A stretch of DNA of 64,000 bases, taken from positions 1,240,001-1,304,000 of the forward strand of contig NZ_JBGCUN010000001.1 of NCBI RefSeq assembly GCF_041103235.1. Direction: 5' to 3'. How positions within the stretch are numbered: position 1 is the first letter of the stretch; the number at the start of each line of letters is the position of its first letter. Positions 18,863-28,026 of the stretch are shown in pieces. The position numbers and the translations under genes are program-made. The stretch is from Yoonia sp. R2331. GTDB lineage: Bacteria > Pseudomonadota > Alphaproteobacteria > Rhodobacterales > Rhodobacteraceae. Under the pieces are notes generated by a model. That model was not told where the DNA came from, searched no databases, and saw only the letters and a program-made list of their open reading frames with translations.

Positions 18863-20058
18863 CAGCCGTTGATGACAACAGAGGCGCGCAGGTCTTCCAG
18901 AAGGGCGGCTGCAAAACCGGCAAGGCGTTGGCTGCGCAATTGGTTGGCCACAGCCTCGCGGTCGCCACCACCACCGGTGGTCAAGCGGTTGCAGAGCATC
19001 ACAAAGACGATGTTGTCGCCACGGGTGACGTTATAGCTGACCTCGCCCCGGTCGAGCCGGGCCAGTTCCAGCGCGATGTCCTGCGGGATCTCGGCAGGTG
19101 TCAGGGTATTGCGTTCCAGCACCTCGGACGGCTGGCCTTGAGCGGCCCCGTAAAGATCGTCGCATACGTCCACATTCAGCGCCAGCCGGGCCGCTGCCGC
19201 ACGGCCTGCGTCGGTGCCGGCACCGGGCATGTAGTAGGCGGCATATTCGATGCTGGCGGGGGCCGGTGCGGAAAACGCCACTTCGCGCACGCCGCGCATC
19301 TGAAAGAGTGCGACGCCATTGGTGATGCCAATGGGGGCTGTGACCTCGCCCGGGGACAGGCCCAAAATCAGGTTTTGCAGTTGTGGCGGGTAGTTCGAGA
19401 TTGGCAGCCAGCCGAGACGCCCACCGTTATTGCGCGAGGGCAGCGCTGAATACTGGCGCGCAAAGCTGGAAAACTGCGCTTGCGACGTGGTCTGCGAGAT
19501 TTGTTGCGCCAGCGCGTTGGCCTGCGCTGCCCGTGGCGGTGGTGCGGGGATGATGATTTCGGACAAGAGCACTTCGATCCCGTCGGCCCCGGCACCGGAT
19601 TGCCCCAGCGCGCGGTCGATGTCAGCGGCGGTGATGTTCACCGCATTGCCAAAGCGCGAGCGGATGTAGTCCCGCCAGCTGGCACCGATGCGCACGAATT
19701 CCTCGAGCGTTTCATAGGCCACGCCGTTTTGCGCCAGAATAGCGGTGAATTGTTCGGTGCTGAGGTTGGCACGACCGGCAAAGGCCTCGACCTCGGTTGC
19801 CAGGGCTTCGGGGGTGATGGCAAGGCCGCGCCGGTCGAAGGCGATTTGCTTGAGGCGGTCCTCGATCAATTGTTCGCGCGCCAGTTTGTCCAGATCACCG
19901 GGGGTGCGGAAGAGTTCCAGCAGTTTGCGGCGCTGTTCCAGTTCGAAGACCGTGATCACCTTGTCGTCGACCGTGATGGCAGGCGCAAAATTCTGGGCAG
20001 AGGCCAAGGCAGCTGGCAGGGCCAGCAGCAGCGAGAGCAGGAGGGTCACAAGGCGCAT
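18862..20058 (-). CDS. surA: SurA-like periplasmic peptidyl-prolyl isomerase
   Basis: About 398 aa. Signal peptide (LVTLLLSLLLALPAALASAQ), SurA N-terminal region and one parvulin domain (~170-275). SurA chaperones outer-membrane proteins, including LptD, encoded just upstream in the same operon. ATG 20058 is chosen over a TTG two codons earlier because AAAGGA lies at the right distance. One parvulin domain instead of two is usual in alphaproteobacteria. Confidence 0.9.
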   Translation of the reverse strand: MRLVTLLLSLLLALPAALASAQNFAPAITVDDKVITVFELEQRRKLLELFRTPGDLDKLAREQLIEDRLKQIAFDRRGLAITPEALATEVEAFAGRANLSTEQFTAILAQNGVAYETLEEFVRIGASWRDYIRSRFGNAVNITAADIDRALGQSGAGADGIEVLLSEIIIPAPPPRAAQANALAQQISQTTSQAQFSSFARQYSALPSRNNGGRLGWLPISNYPPQLQNLILGLSPGEVTAPIGITNGVALFQMRGVREVAFSAPAPASIEYAAYYMPGAGTDAGRAAAARLALNVDVCDDLYGAAQGQPSEVLERNTLTPAEIPQDIALELARLDRGEVSYNVTRGDNIVFVMLCNRLTTGGGGDREAVANQLRSQRLAGFAAALLEDLRASVVING

Positions 20059-20078
20059 CGTCAAGGTCCTTTGGGTCG

Positions 20079-22184
20079 TCAGTTATGCGTACAGCGGGCG
20101 ACAGGTCTGCCGGTGATGCTGGCGGCGGAAAAGCCCGCCAGGGTCACCGATAACCCGTAATCCGTAGATGGGTCCACCGTAGTGGAAGACGTATAGCGGC
20201 GCGAGACCGAAAGATCGACAGTCACGCATTCGTTGCGCCATTCCACACCGAGGCCAGCGGTGGCCGGTGCGTCGGCGATGATGTCATAGCGGGCGTCAAA
20301 GCTGACGGCCCAGCTGGGCGACAGGCGCACCGCCCCATCGACGGACCATTCCGACACGGTGGCAGAGCGCCCGACCTCGCCATCGGCGATCTGATAGATG
20401 TAGGCCGCCCCAAGGTTCAACGTTTCGGTGTCCCAATCTACCAGCGCCTGCGCCAGCACGGGGCGAAAGTCATCCGACCACAGGCTGCGGCCTGCGACGC
20501 GCAGCCCTTGCGGCAAAAGGACATGGCCCGCGACCAGCCAGTCAGACCGGGTATCACGCTGGCCGGATGTGATGGTGAAGGCATCTGAAGTCTCGGACCG
20601 GAAGATGCGGCCAAAGGTCAGGGCGGTGTGGCTGCCGCCGCGTCCCACGCGGGTATAGGTCAGCCCCAGCGCGCCGCGTCCGCCCACCTCGACCGCGTCA
20701 TCACCGGGGAACCGGGTGAGGGACAGCAGGTTGGCGGGGTCAAATTCGGGCCGGGTGCTGCTTTCGTTCGGTGGGGTGTCGCCATAATGCTCTGACCAGG
20801 CCAGCGCCAGCGCAGGTGTAATCAGATGCGCGGCGTTGGCGGTTTGCTTGGACAGCGGGTAGCGCAAGGTCAGTCCCAGCGTCGGCACGACCCGGTGCAG
20901 GTGTTGGTCAAAGCTGCGGTCATCGTTGACCAGAAACCAATCGGCGCGCAGATCAGCGGTGGCCGTTGTCAATAGCCCGGCGTCCGCAACCCATGTGCGG
21001 TCCCATGTGGCCGCACCGCCGATACGGGTCACGTCGCGCCCGTCATCCCCGGTGCCCGCGCCGTAGCGCACAATCGCATTGCCCGAGGCCCCAAGGGTCA
21101 GCGTTCCGCCTGCGGCGGCAAAGCGTTGGTCATAGCGCACATCCGCCACGATCGGCGGCAGAGAACGGTTGAGCTCATCATCGCGGAGGGTCTGGTAGTA
21201 GGTAAAGCTGGCATCCAGCAGCGCGTTATCGGTGATCCGCGTCAAGGACACGGCGGTGTCCAGCCGATCCTTGGACGAATAGCCATAGTCCAGCAGATAG
21301 GCATCGTCGGTTGTCGCTTCGGCGTCAAAGGCCAGCCGGTAACCGCGGCCCAGATCAAAAAGACCTTCGGCAAAGACATAGCCGCGCCGTTCGTCGGGGC
21401 GCAGGGTGTCGTCACTGATGGCGGCAGAGACCGCGATGTCGCCACGTGCAAAGGCCTGCCGATAGCGCGCTTCGAGCGTGCGGGTTTCGACAGAGAGATA
21501 GGGGGTGATCAGCAGGTCGCGGTGATCGCCCAGTGTCACAAAGTACGGCAGCTTGAGCCCGACACCCAACCGGTCGGTGGACCGGATGCGGGGGATCAAA
21601 AGCCCGGTGGCGCGGTCGACGCTGGGGTCAGGCAGGCGCACACGTGGCAGGTAGACCAGCGGCACCCCGGCCACGCGGAATTGCGCGCCGGTAAAGTAAA
21701 GCTGGCCTGCGTCTTCGTCGTGCACGATCCGCTCGGCCCGAATTTCCCACAATGGGGCACGGCCTTCGCAAACGTTGCAGGAGGTGACGGCGGTTTTGTA
21801 AAGCTGCGAGAACCGCCCCTCGGTCCGGTCGATCTGGTTTGCGGCCAGTTGCAGCTGTTGGTTCAGCACCAGACGCGCGCCCAGCAGCATGCCGTTTTCC
21901 AACCGTGGGTCGAGCGTTGCACGGTCGGCGGTCAGGATGGTGCCATCAGGGGCAGTGATCAGGATCGGACCTGCTATGATCAGGCGGTCAGCGGCGCGGT
22001 CATAGGTGATCTGGCTGGCGGTCAGCCGGGTGCCATCTGCGAAAACCTCAATATTGCCGCTGGCCACCAGACGGTTGCCGCCTTCGACCGTGACGCTGTC
22101 CGCGATCAGGGTCGCAGGGACTTGCGCCTGTGCTGCGAACGGCAAAAGCAGGAACAGGATCAGGGTCAGAAAGCGCCAGCGCAT
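20079..22184 (-). CDS. lptD: LPS-assembly protein LptD
   Basis: 701 aa from MRWRFLTL. A signal peptide is followed by an OstA/LptA-like jellyroll domain and a large beta-barrel. LptD inserts lipopolysaccharide into the outer leaflet. Cysteines near the start of the barrel (TSCNVCEG) and a late one (NECVTVD) could form disulfides. Shares its start base with the lptG stop. Confidence 0.93.
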   Translation of the reverse strand: MRWRFLTLILFLLLPFAAQAQVPATLIADSVTVEGGNRLVASGNIEVFADGTRLTASQITYDRAADRLIIAGPILITAPDGTILTADRATLDPRLENGMLLGARLVLNQQLQLAANQIDRTEGRFSQLYKTAVTSCNVCEGRAPLWEIRAERIVHDEDAGQLYFTGAQFRVAGVPLVYLPRVRLPDPSVDRATGLLIPRIRSTDRLGVGLKLPYFVTLGDHRDLLITPYLSVETRTLEARYRQAFARGDIAVSAAISDDTLRPDERRGYVFAEGLFDLGRGYRLAFDAEATTDDAYLLDYGYSSKDRLDTAVSLTRITDNALLDASFTYYQTLRDDELNRSLPPIVADVRYDQRFAAAGGTLTLGASGNAIVRYGAGTGDDGRDVTRIGGAATWDRTWVADAGLLTTATADLRADWFLVNDDRSFDQHLHRVVPTLGLTLRYPLSKQTANAAHLITPALALAWSEHYGDTPPNESSTRPEFDPANLLSLTRFPGDDAVEVGGRGALGLTYTRVGRGGSHTALTFGRIFRSETSDAFTITSGQRDTRSDWLVAGHVLLPQGLRVAGRSLWSDDFRPVLAQALVDWDTETLNLGAAYIYQIADGEVGRSATVSEWSVDGAVRLSPSWAVSFDARYDIIADAPATAGLGVEWRNECVTVDLSVSRRYTSSTTVDPSTDYGLSVTLAGFSAASITGRPVARCTHN

Positions 22185-23278
22185 CAGCCTTCTTCCCGGT
22201 GCAGCAAGAGGCCCATGGCGAGGCCCATAGCAATCAGTGGCGGGGCCCATGCGGCCAGTGTTACGGGGACATCGCCATTCTCACCCAGGATCTGCGCGAA
22301 GTTGCGCAGAAAGTAGAGCGCGAAGCTGAGCAGGATCGCCAGAAGCACGGCAAGCCCGGTGCGTCCGCCGCGTTGGTGGCGCAGGGTAAATGCGGCGCCG
22401 ATCATCACCATCGAGACCAGAAAGAGCGGCAGTGCTGCCTCCATCTGGAACCAGACAGTGTGGCGTTGGGCAGAAAAGCCCGCACTGCGCAGACGGTCGA
22501 TGAACGCAGGCAGATCCCAGATCGAAATGGACGAGGGCGTGCCAAAGCTGTTGCGGATCTGGTCAGGGGTCAGGGTCGAAGGGATGCTGAGCGTGGCGGC
22601 GGTGGTGGCCTGCGCCTCTGGCGTGGTGTCGGGGGCAAGTGGCCAGCGCTTGGCGTCGCGCAATTGCCAAGCGCCATCAGCCAGTGTGGCAGTTGCGGCG
22701 TCGATCCGCGCGATTGGGCCGCCAGAGGGGGCAAAGGTGATAAAGCTCGCGTCCTGCAGCACCGTGCCGCCGAGATTGGCCCCAGCGGCGCGGATCACGG
22801 TCTGGCCGGTGTCATCGCCCTGCCGCAGCCAAAGCCCGGTTTCGCCCAAGGACAGGATCGGACTTTCGCCTTGCAGCAGATTGGCGCGGATGTCGTATTG
22901 CCGCGAGGTGGCGGCCACGATGGGGTTCAGCACGGCCACGGCCACAAGGCCGATCATCAGCGCCATGGTCGCCGGCGGTACAAGAGCGCGCAGGGCAGAG
23001 CGCCCGGCGGCCCGCGTGACCACCATTTCAGAGCTGCGCGCCAGCCCCAGAAAGAGCGAGATCGCCGAGATGATCATAATCAGCGGCAGGATGCCGTAGA
23101 TGGATTGTGGCACGGCCAGAAGCGACAAACGGAAGATTTGTCCGAACGTGGCATCAGCCCCCGAAAAGCGGCGCAGTTGATCGACAAGACCGACAAAGCC
23201 CGAGATCAGCAGAAAGATGAAGAACACGCCTGCAAAGATCAGCAGGAAGCGGCGGGCAAAGTAGCGATCAAGGATCAT
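22184..23278 (-). CDS. lptG: LPS export permease LptG
   Basis: 364 aa from MILDRYFARRF; the frame upstream is antisense extension into lptF. Six membrane helices (three N-terminal, three C-terminal) around a periplasmic jellyroll, the YjgP/YjgQ fold. Partner of LptF in the LptB2FG transporter. Start overlaps the lptF stop (ATGA). Confidence 0.93.
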   Translation of the reverse strand: MILDRYFARRFLLIFAGVFFIFLLISGFVGLVDQLRRFSGADATFGQIFRLSLLAVPQSIYGILPLIMIISAISLFLGLARSSEMVVTRAAGRSALRALVPPATMALMIGLVAVAVLNPIVAATSRQYDIRANLLQGESPILSLGETGLWLRQGDDTGQTVIRAAGANLGGTVLQDASFITFAPSGGPIARIDAATATLADGAWQLRDAKRWPLAPDTTPEAQATTAATLSIPSTLTPDQIRNSFGTPSSISIWDLPAFIDRLRSAGFSAQRHTVWFQMEAALPLFLVSMVMIGAAFTLRHQRGGRTGLAVLLAILLSFALYFLRNFAQILGENGDVPVTLAAWAPPLIAMGLAMGLLLHREEG

Positions 23279-24414
23279 GCGACCGCCCCCGGTTTGCGTT
23301 TGAACAGAAACGGGCGCGTGGCGAGGAACAGCAGAACGGCGATGATCGCAGCCCCGGCGGCCACCGCGAGATAGCTGGCGAACCACAGCGATGGATTGGT
23401 GCGTGCGATGTTCAGACCCGTGGTTTCCAGCGCCTTGATGACGATGATCAGAAAGATCGCACCGACGATCTGCCGCCAGACCCCAAAGCGGCTGAACCCG
23501 CCGACGATGAGTGAAGCAAATCCCAGAAGGGCCGCGACGGTGCCCAAGAGCGATTGAGAGATACGGTCATGGGCGTCGGCCACAAGCTGCGCTGCGGTGC
23601 GGCCCGTTTCCGCCTCAAGCGCGGGGGTGGGGGACAGCAGTTCCCATGTCATCAGCTCGCGCGCGGTGCGGTTGTCATTGGGGGTGACGGCGATCATCTC
23701 GCCGATGTTGTAGGCAAAGTCGTCAAACGAGGTGGTAAAGAGCCGACCGGTGCCAGTGCGCAGGGTTTGGGTCAGCCCGTCGACCATCACAAGCTGGGCG
23801 TCATCGGCGGCGCGGACCAGATAGGCCTGTGCGGCGGTATAGGTCACCTCTGCCGCGGGGTCGCGCAGGTCGGACAGGAACACATCACGCAGCTCGCCCG
23901 CCGGGGTGATCTCGCGGATATAGACGGTGATGCCGGGGGCGGGTTCAAGAAACTGCCCCTCTGTCAGGATGCGGGCCGTCACATTCTGGGCGATTTCGGC
24001 CCGGCGGTCATTGAGTTGCCCGCTGGAGAGCGGCACCAGCAGATGCATCAGAACCGACATCAGCGCCGCCACGATCAGCCCGAAGACCAAAACCGGACGG
24101 GCCATGCGCCACGGTGAATAGCCGGTGGCTTGCACGACAACCAGCTCGGATTCGGTGCTCATCCGGTTGGTGACGTAGACGGAGGCGGCAAAGGCTGCGA
24201 GCGGCAGAGCAAGGCGGATCACACCGGGTAGGGACAGGGCGGAGAATTCCAGAAACACGCCAAAGGACTGGCCATCAGCGATTAGTTGGTCAAAGAGCCG
24301 CACCGCCTGATTGATCCAGTAGACCATCACAAGCACAAGGCTGAAGAAGCCAAACAGCATCATCAGTTGCGCCAGCAAGTATCGGTCAAATCGCGGCAAA
24401 CGCCCGCACCCCAT
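23275..24414 (-). CDS. lptF: LPS export permease LptF
   Basis: 379 aa. Same YjgP/YjgQ permease topology as LptG, with three helices at each end. ATG 24414 is used here; family members often begin at the PRFDRYLL segment, so a TTG at 24399 is a possible alternative. First gene of the minus-strand operon, divergent from pepA across 113 nt. Confidence 0.93.
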   Translation of the reverse strand: MGCGRLPRFDRYLLAQLMMLFGFFSLVLVMVYWINQAVRLFDQLIADGQSFGVFLEFSALSLPGVIRLALPLAAFAASVYVTNRMSTESELVVVQATGYSPWRMARPVLVFGLIVAALMSVLMHLLVPLSSGQLNDRRAEIAQNVTARILTEGQFLEPAPGITVYIREITPAGELRDVFLSDLRDPAAEVTYTAAQAYLVRAADDAQLVMVDGLTQTLRTGTGRLFTTSFDDFAYNIGEMIAVTPNDNRTARELMTWELLSPTPALEAETGRTAAQLVADAHDRISQSLLGTVAALLGFASLIVGGFSRFGVWRQIVGAIFLIIVIKALETTGLNIARTNPSLWFASYLAVAAGAAIIAVLLFLATRPFLFKRKPGAVA

Positions 24415-24527
24415 TCTTTTGCCCGCAAACTAGCGCATGCGAGTGCCGGACAAAACTGCAAACTGGTCATTGCGGCGGGGGACCGCTAGGGATTGGGGCA
24501 GACCGAACCAATCAAGAGGCTGCATCC

Positions 24528-25994
24528 ATGACCACACCTGTCGATATCCGCATTGAGGCCGTTGATCTGGATGCGCTGGGCGATCTGTCCGGGCTGGTGG
24601 CGGTCTTTGTGACCCCCGACGGCAAGCTGGATGCCGGTGCGCGCAAGGTGAACACATTGACCCGCAAGGCATTGGCCCGGTTGGTTGAAAGCGAGCGGTT
24701 CGAGAAGGCAGGCACAGGTGACGTGCTGCGCATGGGTTTTCCTGCGGGCATGGCGGCAGAGGCGGTGCTGGTGGTCAAGCTGGCCAAGCGCCCGGATGTG
24801 GCCGCAGCACGCAAGGCCGGGGCGGCCTTGGGCAAAGCGCTGGGACAGGCGGGGCTGTGTGTTGTTGCAGGTGCCTTGGGCCGCGCCGAAGAGTTGGCGC
24901 TGGGCATCGCGTTACGCGCTTATGACTTTGACGTTCACAAATCGAAAGACAGTGATCCAAAGGGGCGGGTGACGCTGATGGTGTCCAAACCCGAAGGCGT
25001 GGCCGTGGCAGCGCGCACCGGCATGGCCGTCGCTGAGGGTGTGTTTTTCACCCGCGATCTGACCAACGAGCCAGCCAATGTGTTGACCACCGATGACTTT
25101 GCTGCCCGGCTGGCCGCGATGCAGGAATTGGGGCTGGAGGTCGAAATCCTTGAGGAGCCTGACCTGCAAAAGTTAGGGATGCGGTCGCTGCTGAGTGTCG
25201 GGCAGGGCTCTGCCAGCCCGTCAAAGGTTGTGGTGATGCAGTGGAATGGTGGCGGGGACGAGGACCCGTTCGCGCTTGTCGGCAAGGGGGTGGTCTTTGA
25301 CACCGGTGGCATCAGCCTGAAGCCCGCCGCTGGCATGGAAGATATGACGATGGATATGGGCGGGGCCGGTGTGGTGGCAGGGGTGATGCGCACGCTGGCA
25401 CTGCGCAAAGCCCGCGCCAATGTGGTCGGGCTGGTGGGGCTGGTCGAGAACATGCCAAGCGGTACCGCAACACGTCCCGGTGATGTGGTGACTGCGATGT
25501 CGGGCACCACGATCGAGATCATCAACACCGACGCCGAGGGGCGTTTGGTGCTGGCGGACGTGCTGTGGTACGCGCAAGAGCGGTTCAAGCCCAAGGGCAT
25601 GATCAACCTTGCGACGCTGACGGGGGCAGTCATCATCGCGCTGGGCCATGAAAACGCAGGGGTTTTCAGCAACGATGACGCGCTTGCGGGTCAGTTCCTG
25701 AAGGCCGCAGAGGCCGAGGGTGAGGGCGCGTGGCGGCTGCCTTTGGGCGCGGGCTATGACAAGCTGATCAAGAGCAGGATTGCCGATATCAAGAACACAG
25801 GTGGGCGGCCTGCGGGGTCGATCACGGCGGCACAATTCCTGCAACGATTCGTGAATGACGACATGCCGTGGTGTCATCTGGATATTGCCGGTGTGGCGCA
25901 TATCAAAAGCGGCACGGCGCTGGCCCCCGGTGGGGCGACGGGCTGGGGCGTGGCGGCGCTGAACAGGTTGATCGCGGATCAGTTCGAGGGCTAG
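24528..25994 (+). CDS. pepA: Leucyl aminopeptidase (M17)
   Basis: 488 aa. The M17 signature NTDAEGRLVLAD and the metal-binding VFDTGGISLKP are intact. It removes N-terminal residues from peptides in the cytoplasm; in some bacteria PepA also binds DNA. Followed after 1 nt by holC, a common proteobacterial pairing. Confidence 0.96.
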   Translation: MTTPVDIRIEAVDLDALGDLSGLVAVFVTPDGKLDAGARKVNTLTRKALARLVESERFEKAGTGDVLRMGFPAGMAAEAVLVVKLAKRPDVAAARKAGAALGKALGQAGLCVVAGALGRAEELALGIALRAYDFDVHKSKDSDPKGRVTLMVSKPEGVAVAARTGMAVAEGVFFTRDLTNEPANVLTTDDFAARLAAMQELGLEVEILEEPDLQKLGMRSLLSVGQGSASPSKVVVMQWNGGGDEDPFALVGKGVVFDTGGISLKPAAGMEDMTMDMGGAGVVAGVMRTLALRKARANVVGLVGLVENMPSGTATRPGDVVTAMSGTTIEIINTDAEGRLVLADVLWYAQERFKPKGMINLATLTGAVIIALGHENAGVFSNDDALAGQFLKAAEAEGEGAWRLPLGAGYDKLIKSRIADIKNTGGRPAGSITAAQFLQRFVNDDMPWCHLDIAGVAHIKSGTALAPGGATGWGVAALNRLIADQFEG

Positions 25995-25995
25995 C

Positions 25996-26451
25996 ATGGG
26001 CGCTGCGTTCTTTTACCATCTGACCGAAAGCCCGCTTGAGGCGACATTGCCGATGCTGCTGGGCAAATCGCGCGAGGCGGGTTGGCGGGTGCTGGTGCGC
26101 GGGCCTGCGCCGCTGTTGGAACGCTTGGATCAGGTGCTGTGGGGCGGCGACCCGGATGGGTTTTTACCGCATGGGCTGTCAGGGGGACCGCATGACGCGG
26201 ATCAACCGATTCTGCTGGGCAATGAGCCTGCGGATGGATTTGATTGCGTGATGAGCGTGGGCGGTGCGGACGTGACCGCCAGCGAGGTAGGCCTGTCGCA
26301 GCGGGTTTGCGTGATTTTTGACGGGGCCGACGGGGCGGCACTGGACACCGCAAGGGGGCAATGGAAGGCGCTGACAGCAGAGGGCTGCACAGCACAATAC
26401 TGGGCGCAGGACGATGGTCGCTGGATCAAGAAGGCCGAAGCTGGCTCATGA
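25996..26451 (+). CDS. holC: DNA polymerase III chi subunit
   Basis: 151 aa. HolC fold begins AAFFYHLTESPLEATLPMLL. Chi links the clamp loader to SSB. Starts 1 nt after the pepA stop and is therefore co-transcribed. An AT-armed palindrome overlaps its stop codon. Confidence 0.88.
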   Translation: MGAAFFYHLTESPLEATLPMLLGKSREAGWRVLVRGPAPLLERLDQVLWGGDPDGFLPHGLSGGPHDADQPILLGNEPADGFDCVMSVGGADVTASEVGLSQRVCVIFDGADGAALDTARGQWKALTAEGCTAQYWAQDDGRWIKKAEAGS

Positions 26452-26468
26452 ATTTTTGTCGAAAATTC
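26450..26468. repeat. AT-armed palindrome at the holC stop
   Basis: GAATTTT-TGTCG-AAAATTC, 7-bp arms, overlapping the TGA of holC. Less perfect relative of the elements at 6069 and 17910. Confidence 0.45.
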
Positions 26469-26474
26469 AGATTG

Positions 26475-26567
26475 CTAGAACGCAAAGCTTGAGTCGAAAT
26501 CCTCTGGCAGCGCGTTTGAGCCTGCGCAAGCGGCCAGTGACAGGCAAAGTAGAAGAACGCGGATCAT
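26475..26567 (-). CDS. Micro-lipoprotein, 30 aa
   Basis: A 30-codon frame starts 2 nt after the retropepsin-like gene stop. It encodes a lipoprotein signal (IRVLLLCLSLAAC) with a clean LAAC lipobox, followed by only about 16 mature residues rich in Ser and Asp. The last residues of the upstream gene supply GGAGA-type sequence before its ATG. Such entericidin-sized lipoproteins are often missed; function unknown. Confidence 0.55.
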   Translation of the reverse strand: MIRVLLLCLSLAACAGSNALPEDFDSSFAF

Positions 26568-26569
26568 GG

Positions 26570-27148
26570 CTATCTCCGAAGGGTCAGTTGGCCGTCAGAG
26601 AACTGGATCGCGGAAAAGCCGTCAAGATAGGACATGCCCAAAAGCGAGCCTTCCATCTGGCCCTGGTTTACGGTGGCGCGGAAATCAGTGTCGATGATCG
26701 GGCCAAGGGCGACGGTGTCCAGCCAAACATCGGCTGTGCGCACGACACCGTTGGCGGTATTGGCGCTGCCCAGATAGCGCAGTTCGGTGGGATCAATGCC
26801 GATGCGGGCGGCATCCCGTTGGGTGAGGACCATCATGGAAGCCCCTGTATCCACGACGAAATTGACCGGCGTGTCGTTGATATCGAGCGTCAGGTAATAG
26901 TGCCCGTCACGCGCCTGTGGCACGGTGATGACACCGGCGTCAGAGGTGCTTTGCACGCCGCTGAGATCACGGCTGACATCGCCCCAAAGACCATAGGCGG
27001 CCACGACACCCACAAAGATCAGGCCCCAGATCGCCCCGTATTGCGCCATTTGACCCATGTTGTGCCGGTTGGCGATCAGATAGCTGCCGCCAATTACAAG
27101 GCCCAGCAGGCCCAGATAGGTCAGATTCAGAAGTTGGTCACTGTTCAT
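26570..27148 (-). CDS. Retropepsin-like aspartic protease, membrane-anchored
   Basis: About 192 aa. Two N-terminal membrane helices are followed by a TIGR02281-type aspartic protease domain with the catalytic FVVDTGASMMVL motif. The MNSDQLL start at 27148 is an inference; the ribosome site is weak. It follows marC by 16 nt. Substrate unknown. Confidence 0.8.
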   Translation of the reverse strand: MNSDQLLNLTYLGLLGLVIGGSYLIANRHNMGQMAQYGAIWGLIFVGVVAAYGLWGDVSRDLSGVQSTSDAGVITVPQARDGHYYLTLDINDTPVNFVVDTGASMMVLTQRDAARIGIDPTELRYLGSANTANGVVRTADVWLDTVALGPIIDTDFRATVNQGQMEGSLLGMSYLDGFSAIQFSDGQLTLRR

Positions 27149-27164
27149 CGCATTGATATAGGCA

Positions 27165-27797
27165 TCAGCCGCCAAGACCAAAAGACTGGCGGATGCCATC
27201 GAGAATAAACTGAATTGCCAATGCCGCGAGCAACATGCCTAGCACGCGGGTCAGGATATTCAGGCCGGTTTTTCCCAGCGCCCGCTCGATCGCGGATGAC
27301 GACAGAAACGCCAGAAACACGATCACCAGCACCGAAAGCATCACGGCCGCCAGTGTTGCCATGTCCAGCGCAGTCTGGGTTTGACCCGCAAAAAGGATGA
27401 TCGTCGTGATCGCGCCCGGTCCCACAATCAGCGGCAGGGCTAGGGGAAAGACGGACGGGTCGTCGTTATGTTCGGCTGCACCCTCTTCGGCGTTGTCCTC
27501 GCGCCGTGCCTGACGGCGTTGGAACAACATCTCGAGCGCGGTCAGGAACAAAAGGACACCGCCTGCGATGCGAAACGCGGGCATCGAGATGCCGATGAAA
27601 TTCAGCACAGCCTCGCCCACAAAGAGGAACATCAACATCAGCACGGCCGAGATGATGCAGGATCGCAGTGCGATTGTCCGACGCTCTGCCGGAGACATGC
27701 CTTGGGTCAGGGCCACAAAGATCGGCGCAAGACCCGGCGGGTCAATGATGATGAAGAGCGTGGAAAAGACGGTGATAAGGGTCGCGAGTTCGGTCAT
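27165..27797 (-). CDS. MarC-family integral membrane protein
   Basis: 210 aa from MTELATL, with six predicted membrane helices and the FIIIDPPGLAPIF motif typical of MarC/UPF0056. The name is historical; no transport activity is established. A charged loop (RRQARREDNAEE) lies between helices 3 and 4. Confidence 0.85.
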   Translation of the reverse strand: MTELATLITVFSTLFIIIDPPGLAPIFVALTQGMSPAERRTIALRSCIISAVLMLMFLFVGEAVLNFIGISMPAFRIAGGVLLFLTALEMLFQRRQARREDNAEEGAAEHNDDPSVFPLALPLIVGPGAITTIILFAGQTQTALDMATLAAVMLSVLVIVFLAFLSSSAIERALGKTGLNILTRVLGMLLAALAIQFILDGIRQSFGLGG

Positions 27798-28026
27798 GGC
27801 CCGGGCCTTTGGCGGAGGTGTCGGGCGCAAGATGCTGTAGCGGCCCGCCAATTGCCAGAGCGGATTTGCCTTATCTGGTACGCGGGCTTGGGCTGGCCTT
27901 GCATTATTGCGGGTGTGAGCCTGAGGCGGCAGAGAGACCAAAGTGCATGATGCTGCGAAGCGCGTGAAAATCAGCTAATATCAATCCACAATATATTCTC
28001 TCGTGTACGCATATCAGAGGTTGGTC

